Source: UBA1038 sp964480995 (GTDB taxonomy: Bacteria; Bacillota; Clostridia; Christensenellales; Aristaeellaceae). Taken from it: DNA of 21,277 bases. The notes under the pieces are model-generated. The model made no database searches, was not told the DNA's origin, and was given only the letters and a program-made list of their open reading frames with translations. Shown in pieces: positions 7,634-14,780 of the stretch (position 1 is the stretch's first letter; each line of letters opens with the position of its first letter). Location of the stretch: the NCBI GenBank assembly GCA_964480995.1, contig CAYZRZ010000018.1, positions 1-21,277 on the forward strand, read 5' to 3'. Made by a program: the position numbers and the translations under genes.

Positions 7634-9058
7634 GTGTTTACCATCACTGTCGCCGCATTGGGGCCGGGATCAAAGGATTACCTGACACTCGGGGCTGTGG
7701 AAGCGCTAAAAGGCGCCAAACAGCTTGTTTTGCGCACCGGCCGCCATGGCGCTGCCAAATACCTTGAGGAGCAGGACATCCCGTTTGCCACCCTTGACCA
7801 TCTCTATGAACAGAGTGAGGATTTTGACCAGCTTGCCGACATGGCTGCTTCTGAGCTATTGAAGCGCGCGGAGTCTGCCCCGCTTTGCTTTGCCGTGGCT
7901 GATCCTTCTGCCGATACCATTGTCTCAAGACTTCTGGAGCTGGTGGGAGAGCAGCTGCGTATTCTGCCCGGCGTGGGGCTTGAGGTTCCCTTTTTGGCCG
8001 CCAAGCCCGGCATCAGGCCGGTTCTTGCCTCCGACGCGCTCAGCCTCAGGGTATTTGACGCGCAGAGGCCGGTCTGCCTGACGGAGTTGTTTTCCAGAGA
8101 GGTCGCGGGTGAGTGCAAGCTTCAATTGCTTGAGTACTTTGACGCGGATTGCGCGCTGTGTTTCTTCCCGCCCGGGCAGGGGAACCCGCGCCGGTTTGTG
8201 GAGACTGTACTTGAGGATCTGGACCGCCAGCCCCGCTATGATCACACCTGCGGGGCTCTTGTACTGCCCAAAACAGGCCATTACAAGGACAGGTACGATG
8301 TGCAGGACCTTGTTAATATCATGCGCCTGCTGCGCGCGCCGCAAGGCTGCCCCTGGGACAGGGAACAGACGCACAAAAGCCTGGCCCGTTACCTGATCGA
8401 AGAGGCAAACGAAGCCGCTTACGCGATATCCCAAGAGGATTGGGAAGCGGCCGCGGATGAACTGGGCGATGTGCTGCTGCAGGTGGTATTCCACGCCGTA
8501 GTCGGTGAGGAATGCGGTACCATGACGCTGGGGGATATCAGCACGGCGATCTGTTCAAAGCTTATCAAGCGCCACAGCCATATCTTCGGCAGCGATCGCT
8601 TGAACAGCGCCGGGGAGGTCAGCGACAACTGGGAGAAGATCAAGGCAAAGGAGCGCGGCGATCAGACCCAGGCCCAAAAGATGCGTGCCCTGACGCCGTC
8701 CCTGCCTCCGCTGCTTCGCGCGGTGAAAGTGCAGGAAGCGGCCCGCAAGGCCGGCTTTGACTGGGATGATCCCCGTGAAGCGCTCAAAAAGGTGCATGAA
8801 GAGGCGGATGAACTGCTGCAGGACCTCAATGCCGGCCGCGACGGCAAGGAGGAACTGGGTGATCTCTTCTTCGCGGCGGTCAACGCGGCCAGGCTGATGA
8901 ATGTATATCCGGATGAAGCGGTTAATATTTCGACCGATAAGTTCATTAAGCGCTTTGAATTCATGGAAAAAGCGCTGAAAATGGATGAAAAAGCAAGCAA
9001 ATACTTGACTTTAGAAGAATGGGATGTATACTGGAACCGAAGCAAGCAAGCGGAATGA
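7634..9058 (+). CDS. yabN: MazG-family nucleoside triphosphate pyrophosphohydrolase with N-terminal SAM-methylase domain (YabN)
   Basis: A two-part protein of 474 residues. Residues 1 to about 215 are a tetrapyrrole-methylase-like (SAM-dependent) domain starting with VAALGPGSKDYLTLGA. Residues about 223-474 hold two MazG repeats: QGCPWDREQTH with EEANE at 256-260 and DELGD at 275-279, then EEADE at 389-393 with EELGD at 406-410. Both EExxE metal sites are intact. MazG removes pyrophosphate from NTPs and dNTPs and clears non-canonical nucleotides; the role of the methylase part in this fusion is not established. The start is GTG at 7634, one base after the yabM stop, with AAAGAGG about ten bases upstream. 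The 3' end also carries a promoter for hup. Confidence 0.93.
   Translation: MFTITVAALGPGSKDYLTLGAVEALKGAKQLVLRTGRHGAAKYLEEQDIPFATLDHLYEQSEDFDQLADMAASELLKRAESAPLCFAVADPSADTIVSRLLELVGEQLRILPGVGLEVPFLAAKPGIRPVLASDALSLRVFDAQRPVCLTELFSREVAGECKLQLLEYFDADCALCFFPPGQGNPRRFVETVLEDLDRQPRYDHTCGALVLPKTGHYKDRYDVQDLVNIMRLLRAPQGCPWDREQTHKSLARYLIEEANEAAYAISQEDWEAAADELGDVLLQVVFHAVVGEECGTMTLGDISTAICSKLIKRHSHIFGSDRLNSAGEVSDNWEKIKAKERGDQTQAQKMRALTPSLPPLLRAVKVQEAARKAGFDWDDPREALKKVHEEADELLQDLNAGRDGKEELGDLFFAAVNAARLMNVYPDEAVNISTDKFIKRFEFMEKALKMDEKASKYLTLEEWDVYWNRSKQAE
9005..9032 (+). promoter_or_regulatory. Internal sigma-A promoter for hup inside the end of yabN
   Basis: TTGACT (9005-9010), a 16-base spacer and TATACT (9027-9032), each 5/6 to consensus. 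It lies about 60 bases before the HU start and gives hup its own transcription unit together with the terminator at 9385-9418. Confidence 0.65.
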
Positions 9059-9094
9059 GGCCTTGCTTTCATTCAATCGATGGAGGGAAAACTA

Positions 9095-9367
9095 ATGAAT
9101 AAGTCTGAGCTCGTAGCAGCGGTCCAGGAGGCCACCCAACTGAAGAAGAAGGACGCGGAAGCTGCCGTTGTCGCCTTCGTTGACACCATTAAAGAAACCC
9201 TGAAGAAAGGCGAGAAGGTCCAGCTGATCGGCTTTGGCACCTTCGAAAGCAAGAAGCGCCCCGCGCGCGTGGCCCGCAACCCCCGCACCGGCGAGGAAAT
9301 CAAGGTTGAGGCCAGCAAGGCCCCTGTCTTCAAGGCCAGCAAGGCCTTGAAGGACGAGATGAACTGA
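9095..9367 (+). CDS. hup: DNA-binding protein HU
   Basis: A 90-residue histone-like nucleoid protein that bends DNA as a dimer. It shows the helical N-terminus MNKSELVAAV, the GFGTFESKKRPAR stretch and the conserved RNPRTGEEI (61-69), whose Pro63 intercalates into the minor groove. Length and sequence are standard for the HU family. I chose the ATG at 9095 because GGAGGG (9082-9087) sits seven bases before it and the protein begins like other HU proteins. An ATG at 9080 would add five residues that include the ribosome site. It has its own promoter and a strong terminator. Placement between mazG and the S4 gene is common in Clostridia. Confidence 0.97.
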   Translation: MNKSELVAAVQEATQLKKKDAEAAVVAFVDTIKETLKKGEKVQLIGFGTFESKKRPARVARNPRTGEEIKVEASKAPVFKASKALKDEMN

Positions 9368-9384
9368 TTTTTCCAAGGCATTCG

Positions 9385-9418
9385 AATGAACGGGGTGTGT
9401 TCACCCCGTTCATTTTTT
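9385..9418 (+). terminator. Strong intrinsic terminator after hup
   Basis: A 13-bp perfect stem, AATGAACGGGGTG (9385-9397) with CACCCCGTTCATT (9402-9414), a TGTT loop and six T at 9413-9418. Confidence 0.92.
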
Positions 9419-9475
9419 CCTGTTTTATCTATTTTATCCATCGATTGAGCTATGGGAATGATCAGAGAGGCAGAT

Positions 9476-9748
9476 ATGCGTTTAGATAAGTATTTGAAGG
9501 TCTCCCGCCTCATCAAGCGGCGCACCGTGGCCAAGGAAGCCTGTGACGGCGGCCGCGTGTCGCTCAACGGCCGCCAGGCCAAGGCCGGCAGCGAGGTGAA
9601 AGCGGGCGATGTGATGGAGATCCGTTTCGGCAGCCGCGTCGGACGCTATGAAGTGCTCGACACGCAGGAAACGGTAAGGAAGGAGCAGGCGGCGGCGCTT
9701 TACCGCGTGCTTCTGGAGGATGAGGAAACAAAGCGTGAGAGAGAGTAA
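9476..9748 (+). CDS. rqcP: S4-domain RNA-binding protein RqcP (YabO)
   Basis: A 90-residue basic protein with the S4 fold signature RLDKYLKVSRLIKRRT at its start and GGRVSLNGRQAKAGSEVKAGD following. The orthologue in Bacillus (YabO/RqcP) works with RqcH in ribosome-associated quality control, stabilising the P-site tRNA on split 50S subunits during alanine tailing. The start at 9476 is preferred: GAGAGG lies five bases upstream and the protein then begins as its relatives do. An ATG at 9452 would add eight non-conserved residues. It follows the hup terminator, and I see no clear promoter in 9419-9475, so it may depend on read-through. obg begins six bases after its stop. The yabP and yabQ genes that often follow are absent. 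Confidence 0.9.
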   Translation: MRLDKYLKVSRLIKRRTVAKEACDGGRVSLNGRQAKAGSEVKAGDVMEIRFGSRVGRYEVLDTQETVRKEQAAALYRVLLEDEETKRERE

Positions 9749-9754
9749 GTAAAC

Positions 9755-11011
9755 ATGGCATCTTTTGTAGACAGAGCGCCTTTGCGCATAAAAGCCGGCA
9801 ATGGCGGCGATGGGGCGGTCAGCTTTCATCGGGAGAAGTATGTTCAGAATGGCGGACCCGATGGCGGTGACGGAGGCGACGGCGGCAATGTGGTGCTGAT
9901 CGCCGACCACAACCTTCATACCCTACTTGATTTCCGCTTCAAGTCAAAGTACGCGGCTGAAAACGGTGAAAACGGCTCCGCCGTTCGCCGCACGGGCAAA
10001 TCGGGGGAGGACCTGATCATCAGGCTGCCTGTAGGCACTGTTGTTCGTGACGCACAGGGCCGCATCGTTGCCGATATGTTTAAAGACGAGGAGAGCAAGG
10101 TGCTGCTGAAGGGAGGCCGCGGGGGCCACGGCAACGCGCGCTTCGCCACGCCTACCCGCCAGGCGCCCAACTTCGCCAAACCCGGCATCCGTACCCAGTG
10201 GCATGATCTGACGCTGGAACTGAAGACAATTGCCGATGTAGGGCTGGTGGGCTATCCCAATGTGGGGAAAAGCTCTATTCTGGCCGCTGTGTCATCAGCG
10301 CGTCCCAAGATCGCCAACTATCATTTTACGACCATGACGCCCAACCTGGGCATTGTCTCGCATCAAGGCGTCAGCTTCGCGATGGCGGACATTCCGGGGC
10401 TGATCGAAAACGCCTCTGAAGGCGCTGGTCTCGGGTTCTCTTTCCTGCGGCATGTGGAGAGGACGAAGCTTCTGATCCATGTGGTGGACGTATCGGGTTC
10501 CGAGAGCCGCGACCCGGTGGAGGATTATCACCAGATCAACGAGGAGCTGCGCCGTTACGGCCAGCTTGACCGGAGGCCGCAGATCGTCGCGGCCAATAAG
10601 ATGGATCTGCCCGGGGCTGAGGAGAACCTGGAGCGGCTTCGCGAGGCAGCCGGCGATATGCCCGTTTTTGCGGTCAGCGCGGCTGCAAGACAGGGCTTTG
10701 ACGATCTGCTTAACCGTGTGATCGAGATGCTGTCCGCTCTGCCCGCGCAGGAGCGCTACGAGGAAGCGCCTGCCGAGCTGGAGGAATCGCTCAAGGGATT
10801 CACCATCACGATGGACCACGATGTCTATGTGGTGGAAGGCCCCTCTATCGAGCGCCTGATTGCATCCGTCAATTTTGACGACCACGAGAGCCTCCTGTGG
10901 TTCCAGGCAACCATGCAGCGCGGCGGCATCATAAACGCCCTGCGAAATGCCGGTGCCAAGGAAGGCGATACGGTTCGCATGGATGATATGGAGTTTGATT
11001 TCGTAGAATAA
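9755..11011 (+). CDS. obg: GTPase Obg (CgtA)
   Basis: Essential ribosome-assembly and stress-linked GTPase that acts on the 50S subunit. The N-terminal glycine-rich Obg fold (1 to about 158) has GNGGDGAVSFHREK, GGPDGGDGGDGG and GGRGGHGN. The G domain has the P-loop GYPNVGKSS (166-174; relatives usually have GFPNAGKST), the switch II motif DIPGLIE from 212, NKMD at 281-284 and a SAAA motif for G5. The C-terminal OCT domain (about 345-418) contains DHDVYVVEGPSIERL and ends in DDMEFDFVE. The 418-residue length is normal. In most bacteria obg follows rplU-rpmA; here it follows rqcP instead, while yhbY still follows it. Confidence 0.97.
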   Translation: MASFVDRAPLRIKAGNGGDGAVSFHREKYVQNGGPDGGDGGDGGNVVLIADHNLHTLLDFRFKSKYAAENGENGSAVRRTGKSGEDLIIRLPVGTVVRDAQGRIVADMFKDEESKVLLKGGRGGHGNARFATPTRQAPNFAKPGIRTQWHDLTLELKTIADVGLVGYPNVGKSSILAAVSSARPKIANYHFTTMTPNLGIVSHQGVSFAMADIPGLIENASEGAGLGFSFLRHVERTKLLIHVVDVSGSESRDPVEDYHQINEELRRYGQLDRRPQIVAANKMDLPGAEENLERLREAAGDMPVFAVSAAARQGFDDLLNRVIEMLSALPAQERYEEAPAELEESLKGFTITMDHDVYVVEGPSIERLIASVNFDDHESLLWFQATMQRGGIINALRNAGAKEGDTVRMDDMEFDFVE

Positions 11012-11045
11012 ATCATACCGACCTGAACTTTGAAAGGAACATACA

Positions 11046-11336
11046 ATGGAACTGACCCCCAAGCAAAGAGCCGCGTTGCGCGGCATGGCCAATACGCTGT
11101 CCCCGGTGCTCTATATCGGCAAGGAAGGCATCTCAGACGCCACGGTCAAGGAGGCCTATGATGTGCTGCAGGCCCGCGAGCTGATCAAGTGCGCGGTGCT
11201 GCAAAACGCGCCCCTGTCCGCCCGCGAGGCGGCGCAGGAACTGTGCCTTCGCACCGGCGCGTCACCCGTTCAGGTGATCGGCAAGCGCTTTGTACTCTTT
11301 CGCAGAAACGACAGGGAGCCCAAAATAGAGATCTGA
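11046..11336 (+). CDS. yhbY: CRM-domain RNA-binding protein YhbY
   Basis: A 96-residue ribosome-associated protein of the YhbY/YqeI family, which binds pre-50S particles and is thought to act in assembly. The family pattern is clear: LTPKQRAALRGMANTLSPV, then IGKEGIS, then the basic end VIGKRFVLFRR. It starts 34 bases after obg behind GAAAGGAA and ends just before a terminator, so it closes this group. In many Firmicutes nadD would follow; here the nrd promoter comes instead. Confidence 0.93.
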   Translation: MELTPKQRAALRGMANTLSPVLYIGKEGISDATVKEAYDVLQARELIKCAVLQNAPLSAREAAQELCLRTGASPVQVIGKRFVLFRRNDREPKIEI

Positions 11337-11355
11337 TCCCGATATTCTATCGGTT

Positions 11356-11394
11356 AGCAGCGACTACTACATGTAGGGTCGCTGCTTTGTTTTT
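11356..11394 (+). terminator. Intrinsic terminator after yhbY
   Basis: AGCAGCGAC (11356-11364) pairs perfectly with GTCGCTGCT (11378-11386). The loop holds a second small palindrome, CTACATGTAG, and the stem is followed by TTTGTTTTT. Confidence 0.85.
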
Positions 11395-11396
11395 CT

Positions 11397-11443
11397 CACC
11401 ATATACGGTGGATTTTGCCTTGACAGCCCCATACGGCAGGGCT
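11397..11443. promoter_or_regulatory. Two dyads around the nrdD -35, candidate NrdR boxes
   Basis: First dyad: CACCATATACGGTG (11397-11410), symmetric in 12 of 14 positions. Second: AGCCC (11425-11429) and GGGCT (11439-11443), filling the promoter spacer. Their centres are about 30.5 bp apart, close to three helical turns. NrdR, the ATP-cone repressor of reductase genes, typically binds paired AT-centred palindromes in phase; the second site matches poorly, so this is a suggestion only. Confidence 0.35.
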
Positions 11444-11448
11444 ATAAT
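11420..11448 (+). promoter_or_regulatory. Consensus sigma-A promoter of nrdDG
   Basis: TTGACA (11420-11425), a 17-base spacer and TATAAT (11443-11448), a perfect match to consensus. It lies about 50 bases before the nrdD start and rules out the longer upstream reading frame. Confidence 0.92.
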
Positions 11449-11497
11449 GGCCGGGCAGAACGATATTGTCAGGCAGCATCAACAGGAGGATAGGTTC

Positions 11498-13816
11498 ATG
11501 ATCACCAGTATTAAAAAACGGGACGGCAGAGTTGTGCCCTTTGACAGCGCAAAGATCGATCAGGCCATTGCGCGCGCCTTTGCCGCGTCCGGCAGCCAAA
11601 AAGGGGAGGACACAGCGAGGGAGCTGACCCGGCTGGTAATGGAGGACCTTGAAAAGAATGAGAACATCTCCGCTACGCCAAGCGTGGAGGAAGTGCAGGA
11701 TTCTGTTGAGCGCATTTTGATCGAAAAAGGCTTTGTCCGCACGGCTAAGGCCTATATTCTCTACCGCGCGGAGCGCAGCCGTGTGCGCCAGATGAACACG
11801 CGCCTGATGAAAACCTATGAGGACATCACCTTCAAATCAGCCTCGGATTCCGATATGAAACGTGAGAACGCCAACATCAACGGCGACAGCGCCATGGGGG
11901 CGATGCTCAAGTTCGGCTCCGAAGGTGCCAAGCAGTTCTATGAGATGTATGTGCTCAATCCCAGGCATTCCGAAGCCCACCAAAACGGGGATATTCATAT
12001 CCATGATATGGACTTTTTGACCCTGACGACTACCTGCTGCCAGATCGACCTGCTGGAGCTGTTTAAAGACGGCTTTTCTACCGGCCACGGCGTGCTCCGC
12101 GAGCCGATGGATATCGCCAGCTATTCAGCCCTTTGCTGCATCGCCATCCAGGCCAACCAGAACGACCAGCATGGCGGCCAAAGCGTCGTCAACTTTGATT
12201 ACGGCATGGCCCCCGGCGTAAAGAAGACCTACCGCAAGCGTTTCCGCGACAACATGATCCGTCTTCTGGAAGCGGAGTTTGATACCGAAAACGCGGAAGA
12301 ACTGGTGCGGGGCATGCTCAACGATGTGGAGGCTGAAACCGGCCTGTACCCTGAAATGGCTGAGAAGGAAGCGTTTACAGACGCTTTGGCTGCCCGGCTG
12401 CGCGCTCTGATCTCAAAGGAGGATGCCGCGAAGCTGCTGAAGAACGCCCGAAAATTCTCTGACCGGGAGATCATCAAGGCAACCTATCAGGCGATGGAAG
12501 CGCTGGTGCACAACCTCAATACCATGAACAGCCGAGCGGGCGCGCAGGTGCCTTTTTCCTCGATCAACTACGGTACCGATACCTCGCCCGAAGGCCGGCT
12601 GGTCATGGAACAGCTGCTGCTGGCGACTGAAGCCGGGCTTGGCCGGGGAGAAACCCCTATCTTCCCCATCCAGATTTTCAGGGTGAAGGAGGGCGTCAAC
12701 TCCAGCCCTCAGGACCCCAACTATGATCTTTTCAGGCTGGCCATCCGCTGTTCGGCCAAGAGGCTCTTTCCGAACTTTTCCTTTCTGGATGCCCCTTATA
12801 ATCTCAAGTATTACAAGCCCGGCCATCCCGAGACGGAAGTGGGTTATATGGGTTGCCGCACCCGTGTGATGGCCAATGCCCATGATACGGACCGCGAGGT
12901 CGCTCCCCGCCGCGGCAACCTGTCCTTTACATCCATCAACCTGCCCCGCATCGCCATTGAGGCCAAGGGGGATATCAATTGGTTCTTTGAGGAACTGGAG
13001 CGCAGGATGGATCTGGTCTATGATCAGTTAAATGAGCGTTTTGAGATCATCGCCCGCAAGAAGGTATATAATTTCCCCTTCCTGATGGGCCAGCACGTCT
13101 GGATCGACAGCGAAAAGCTCAAGTGGGACGATGAAGTGCGCGAAGTGCTCAAGCACGGTACCCTCTCCGTGGGATTTATCGGCCTGGCGGAGACCTTGGT
13201 GGCCCTGCGCGGCAAGCACCACGGCGAAAACCAGGAGAGCCAGAACCTGGGCCTTGAAATCATTGGCTTCATGCGCGGCTACCTCGACCGCAAGACGCAG
13301 GAAACGGGCATGAACTATACCTTGATCGGTACCCCCGCGGAGGGTCTCAGCGGCCGCTTCGTCAGGATGGATAAAGAGCGCTACGGCAGCATCCCGGGCG
13401 TAACGGACAGGGACTACTACACGAACTCATTCCATGTGCCGGTCTATTATCCTATCAGCGCCTTTGAGAAGATCAGCGTTGAGGCGCCTTATCACGCGCT
13501 GACCAACGCCGGGCACATCACCTATGTGGAGATGGACGGCGACCCGCTTCAGAACCTGGAGGCCTTTGAGAAGATCGTGCGCCACATGCAAAAGAGCGGT
13601 GTCGGCTACGGGTCCATCAACCACCCGGTCGACCGCGATCCGGTCTGCGGCTATAACGGCATCATCGGAGACTGCTGCCCGCAGTGCGGAAGAAGCGAGG
13701 AAGACCATAAGTTTGAGCGCATCCGCCGCATCACGGGGTATCTGGTCGGCACCACCGACCGCTTCAACAACGCCAAGCAATCGGAGGAGCGGGACCGTCT
13801 CAAGCACAACGTTTAA
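11498..13816 (+). CDS. nrdD: Anaerobic (class III) ribonucleoside-triphosphate reductase
   Basis: Makes dNTPs from NTPs without oxygen using a glycyl radical. The N-terminal ATP-cone (about 1-95), with IKKRDGRVVPFDSAKID, is the allosteric site. The catalytic barrel shows QANQNDQHGGQS, the GAQVPFSSINYGTDTS block and the GCRTRV motif holding the thiyl-radical cysteine. The C-terminal zinc site includes PVCGYNGIIGDCCPQCG, and the radical glycine is Gly747 in RITGYLVGT. The 772-residue length fits the family. The ATG at 11498 has AGGAGGA upstream and starts the ATP-cone in the expected way; the open frame extends back to 11189, but that region overlaps yhbY, a terminator and the promoter. nrdG follows after 15 bases. 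Confidence 0.97.
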   Translation: MITSIKKRDGRVVPFDSAKIDQAIARAFAASGSQKGEDTARELTRLVMEDLEKNENISATPSVEEVQDSVERILIEKGFVRTAKAYILYRAERSRVRQMNTRLMKTYEDITFKSASDSDMKRENANINGDSAMGAMLKFGSEGAKQFYEMYVLNPRHSEAHQNGDIHIHDMDFLTLTTTCCQIDLLELFKDGFSTGHGVLREPMDIASYSALCCIAIQANQNDQHGGQSVVNFDYGMAPGVKKTYRKRFRDNMIRLLEAEFDTENAEELVRGMLNDVEAETGLYPEMAEKEAFTDALAARLRALISKEDAAKLLKNARKFSDREIIKATYQAMEALVHNLNTMNSRAGAQVPFSSINYGTDTSPEGRLVMEQLLLATEAGLGRGETPIFPIQIFRVKEGVNSSPQDPNYDLFRLAIRCSAKRLFPNFSFLDAPYNLKYYKPGHPETEVGYMGCRTRVMANAHDTDREVAPRRGNLSFTSINLPRIAIEAKGDINWFFEELERRMDLVYDQLNERFEIIARKKVYNFPFLMGQHVWIDSEKLKWDDEVREVLKHGTLSVGFIGLAETLVALRGKHHGENQESQNLGLEIIGFMRGYLDRKTQETGMNYTLIGTPAEGLSGRFVRMDKERYGSIPGVTDRDYYTNSFHVPVYYPISAFEKISVEAPYHALTNAGHITYVEMDGDPLQNLEAFEKIVRHMQKSGVGYGSINHPVDRDPVCGYNGIIGDCCPQCGRSEEDHKFERIRRITGYLVGTTDRFNNAKQSEERDRLKHNV

Positions 13817-13831
13817 GAAAGGGCAGGCATC

Positions 13832-14326
13832 ATGCGGTTTCGGCTATCGGGTATCGTGAATGACAGCATTGTGGACGGGCCGGGCCTGCGCCTGACCGTC
13901 TTTATGCAGGGCTGTCCCTATGGCTGTCCCGGCTGCCATAACCCGCAGACGCACGATTTTGGCGGCGGCCGGGAGGCAGACACTGAAGAGGTACGCGTCA
14001 TGCTCCGCAAAAACCCCCTGCTGGACGGGCTGACCCTATCCGGCGGCGAGCCGCTGGTACAGCCTGAAGCTGTCCGCGAGATGGCGGCGATGGCCAAAGC
14101 GCAGGGCCTCAACGTATGGTGCTATACGGGCGATACGGTCGAGCATATCCTGAAAAACCGCGCTCCGGACGTCATAGCGGCTCTTGAACACGTTGACGTT
14201 TTGGTGGACGGCCCCTTCATCCTGGAGCAAAAGACGCTTGATCTGCGCTTCCGGGGCAGCAGGAATCAAAGACTGATCAATATGCCGGCCACGCTGAAGG
14301 CGGGGAAGGCGGTACTGTGGGATTAA
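13832..14326 (+). CDS. nrdG: Anaerobic ribonucleotide reductase activating enzyme (radical SAM)
   Basis: The activase that uses a 4Fe-4S cluster and S-adenosylmethionine to generate the glycyl radical on NrdD. It has the radical-SAM cysteine motif CPYGCPGC (Cys28, Cys32, Cys35), the following HNPQTHDF, and the glycine-rich LSGGEPL that contacts SAM. At 164 residues it has the usual small size and lacks extra ferredoxin clusters. It lies 15 bases downstream of nrdD behind AAAGGGCAGG and shares its promoter. A hairpin without a T-run follows, facing a minus-strand pair. Confidence 0.96.
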   Translation: MRFRLSGIVNDSIVDGPGLRLTVFMQGCPYGCPGCHNPQTHDFGGGREADTEEVRVMLRKNPLLDGLTLSGGEPLVQPEAVREMAAMAKAQGLNVWCYTGDTVEHILKNRAPDVIAALEHVDVLVDGPFILEQKTLDLRFRGSRNQRLINMPATLKAGKAVLWD

Positions 14327-14354
14327 CAGGCTGATATAACCCTAATATATAGAA

Positions 14355-14389
14355 GCGCGCCGAGAAGGGAGTCATCCCGCCTGGCGCGC
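14355..14389. terminator. GC-rich hairpin between convergent nrdG and the zinc-ribbon gene
   Basis: GCGCGCC (14355-14361) pairs with GGCGCGC (14383-14389), and GGGA (14367-14370) with TCCC (14375-14378). Neither strand has a T-run, so a bidirectional terminator is likely from position but not certain. Confidence 0.45.
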
Positions 14390-14403
14390 ATCTTCATAAA
14401 AGG

Positions 14404-14769
14404 TCAGTTTTTACTGTCTTCATCCAGCCTGGGCGCTTCTTCTTCCTCTTCTTCTCCGGCTTGCGCAGGGGCTTGGCAAACCAGCGCGTACAGTCCCTGT
14501 GCCTGTTCGCGAAGAGCGTAGGGTACAAAAAAGCTGTAGTTTTCCATCATGCTGCCGATCCAAACGCTCATGCCGGCGCCCAGTCTTCCCTCCTTGAGAA
14601 AAGGCAGCTTTTCATCCAGCAGCACGCCTTCCATCATCGCTGCCGTGATACCGCTGAGCTCCGCGATCAGTACCGGGTCGTTGGGTTCAGGTTCCCGCAG
14701 GTGCTTTTGCTTGTGTACGGGGCAGTTGTCATCGACGATGGTTCTGCATTTCTCGCAATACGGCATCAT
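14404..14769 (-). CDS. Small zinc-ribbon protein of unknown function, acidic tail
   Basis: About 121 residues. The N-terminus has a likely metal site, CEKC (5-8) then CPVH (16-19), so three cysteines and a histidine rather than four cysteines. The middle (about 33-95) resembles the DUF2007-like family seen in Clostridia, with an LxEGRLGAGMSVWIGSMMENY-type stretch and VPYALREQAQGLY. The end is very acidic (six consecutive Glu). No signal peptide or membrane segment is seen. Function is unknown. Two ATG codons are adjacent; the second (14766) is better spaced from GAGGAGG (14773-14779) and may be the true start. It lies 11 bases after the transporter-like gene, so the two are probably co-transcribed. 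Confidence 0.8.
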   Translation of the reverse strand: MMPYCEKCRTIVDDNCPVHKQKHLREPEPNDPVLIAELSGITAAMMEGVLLDEKLPFLKEGRLGAGMSVWIGSMMENYSFFVPYALREQAQGLYALVCQAPAQAGEEEEEEAPRLDEDSKN

Positions 14770-14780
14770 GATCCTCCTCT

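Larger units (their letters stand above)
9073..9448. repeat. 12-bp perfect inverted repeat flanking hup
   Basis: TCAATCGATGGA at 9073-9084 and its exact reverse complement TCCATCGATTGA at 9437-9448. The left arm touches the HU ribosome binding site; the right arm lies after the hup terminator. Each arm contains ATCGAT. Confidence 0.6.

Noticed and set aside
9073..9448. hup as a mobile cassette bounded by inverted repeats
   Set aside because: No recombinase, no target duplication, and hup at this place is common in Clostridia.
11189..11497. Upstream extension of the nrdD reading frame by 103 codons
   Set aside because: It overlaps yhbY and runs through a terminator and a perfect promoter; the ATP-cone begins normally at 11498.
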